64,000 nt of DNA, taken from positions 62,001 to 126,000 of the forward strand of contig NZ_JAQBIE010000004.1 of assembly GCF_028294535.1 (NCBI RefSeq), in the 5' to 3' direction. The DNA is from Paracoccus onchidii (GTDB lineage: Bacteria > Pseudomonadota > Alphaproteobacteria > Rhodobacterales > Rhodobacteraceae). Positions 63,373-64,000 of the stretch are shown piece by piece (positions within the stretch are counted from its first letter, which is position 1; every line of letters begins with the position of its first letter). The notes under the pieces were generated by a model, which saw only the letters and a program-made list of their open reading frames with translations, made no database searches and was not told where the DNA came from. The position numbers and the translations under genes are program-made.

Positions 63373-64000
63373 AGCGGGCTGATTTTCGGGGACTCAACCT
63401 GCGGGCGTTGTGGCGGGGGTTGTTGCGGGGCGATGGCGGCGCCGGTGATCGGATTGTCCCGCCGACGGGTTTCACCGCCCAGCTGACCTTGTTTTCCGCC
63501 GGGGCGATGGCCTTTCTGGCGGTGTTCGCCCTTGCGCTTGCCCTTGCGACGGGACGATTGGCCGACCGGTGGTCCAATCAGTTGGCTCAGTCCGTAACGG
63601 TCCGTGTCAGTGCGCCCCTGGCGCAGCAAGAGGCGCAGACCCAGACCGTGTTGCAGATCCTGCGCACCACACCGGGCGCCGGTCAGCCCCGGCTGTTGCC
63701 CGATGACGAGGTGGCCGAGTTGCTGGCACCCTGGTTCGGACCGGAGATGCCCGTGGATGCGCTGCCGGTTCCGGCACTGATTGATCTGCCGATTGCGGAT
63801 TCCGATTTCGATTCCGACGGTTTGCGCTTGCGCCTTGAGGCCGAGGCACCGGGCGCGGTGCTGGACGATCACACGCAATGGCGACGCCCGCTGGTGTCTG
63901 CGGCAACGCGACTGAAGCTTCTTGGGGTGGTCTCGTTGCTGTTGATCGCCGCGACCTCCGGGGCAATGATCGTGCTGGCCGCAAAGGCCGCCCTTGCCGC
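63369..64000 (+). CDS. ftsX: Cell division protein FtsX, N-terminal fragment
   Basis: The first 210 codons of the FtsX permease-like protein; the gene leaves the window at the right edge. It starts GTG at 63369, overlapping ftsE by GTGA. A cytoplasmic tail of about 40 residues is followed by one membrane helix (FSAGAMAFLAVFALALALATG), a periplasmic domain and the start of the second membrane span (VSLLLIAATSGAMIVLAA). FtsEX controls amidase activators at the septum. Confidence 0.88.
   Translation, partial: MKRADFRGLNLRALWRGLLRGDGGAGDRIVPPTGFTAQLTLFSAGAMAFLAVFALALALATGRLADRWSNQLAQSVTVRVSAPLAQQEAQTQTVLQILRTTPGAGQPRLLPDDEVAELLAPWFGPEMPVDALPVPALIDLPIADSDFDSDGLRLRLEAEAPGAVLDDHTQWRRPLVSAATRLKLLGVVSLLLIAATSGAMIVLAAKAALA

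Overview
The window is a gene-dense (about 95% coding), high-GC alphaproteobacterial chromosome segment, most probably from Paracoccus or a close Rhodobacteraceae relative. The strongest clue is the 50-codon gene at 16863, which matches my recollection of subunit IV of the Paracoccus denitrificans aa3 cytochrome c oxidase almost residue for residue. Supporting clues are the cluster pdxJ-acpS-lepB-rnc-era...recO, the block argH-(small lipoprotein)-lysA-DUF4175, many ATGA/GTGA start-stop overlaps, an ethylmalonyl-CoA-pathway type dehydrogenase and phaA/phaB. I see no rRNA, tRNA, transposase, integrase, phage gene or CRISPR array; this is backbone chromosome, not an island.

Layout. 1-11.3 kb: start of a peptide-type ABC permease, nadE, a secreted protein built from 18 MORN repeats, a DMT exporter, the ycjX-ycjF pair, helicase hrpB, DUF2794, two I78-like inhibitor lipoproteins and a TetR regulator. 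11.4-20.3 kb: glutamate dehydrogenase, sua5, a DmdC-like acyl-CoA dehydrogenase coupled to a metallo-beta-lactamase-fold hydrolase, ctaH, an unusual lipoprotein, azlCD, a GNAT and a membrane protein with a hexanucleotide-encoded Ala-Pro linker. 20.3-33 kb: greA, ETF-ubiquinone oxidoreductase, a TPR protein, ispE, then pdxJ-acpS-lepB-rnc-era with DUF1491, rarD, a Hint-domain protein and a VOC protein lying between era and recO. 33-40.6 kb: META lipoprotein, probable methylsuccinyl-CoA dehydrogenase (mcd), dapE, GNAT, rnr and an AtoE-type short-chain fatty acid transporter. 40.6-49.8 kb: a perfect 20-bp hairpin beside a (CGTGT)7 repeat, a type I secretion ABC/HlyD pair, mlaA-mlaC, a class A penicillin-binding protein and amtB. 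49.8-64 kb: polyprenyl diphosphate synthase, DUF2007, trmN6-like methyltransferase, DUF465, phaB, phaA, an EAL protein, tag, tlpA, argH, an LptM-like lipoprotein, lysA, DUF4175, a zinc-ribbon membrane protein, ftsE and the start of ftsX.

How the genes fit together. Much of the window serves the envelope: lipid II polymerisation (PBP1A-type), phospholipid trafficking (MlaA/MlaC), cell division (FtsEX), protein export (LepB, type I secretion) and lipoproteins, including a candidate LptM. A second theme is acyl-CoA carbon flow: PhaA and PhaB make 3-hydroxybutyryl-CoA, a precursor of both PHB and the ethylmalonyl-CoA pathway in which Mcd acts; ETF-QO receives electrons from the acyl-CoA dehydrogenases, and AtoE may import short-chain acids. 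Nitrogen metabolism appears as gdh, amtB, argH, lysA and dapE. No clearly new multi-gene system is visible. The best leads are the lipoprotein next to ctaH with a His-then-Cys order, the MORN-repeat exoprotein, a 13-codon ORF wedged between pdxJ and acpS, the Hint protein inside the era-recO neighbourhood, and the two simple-sequence tracts.
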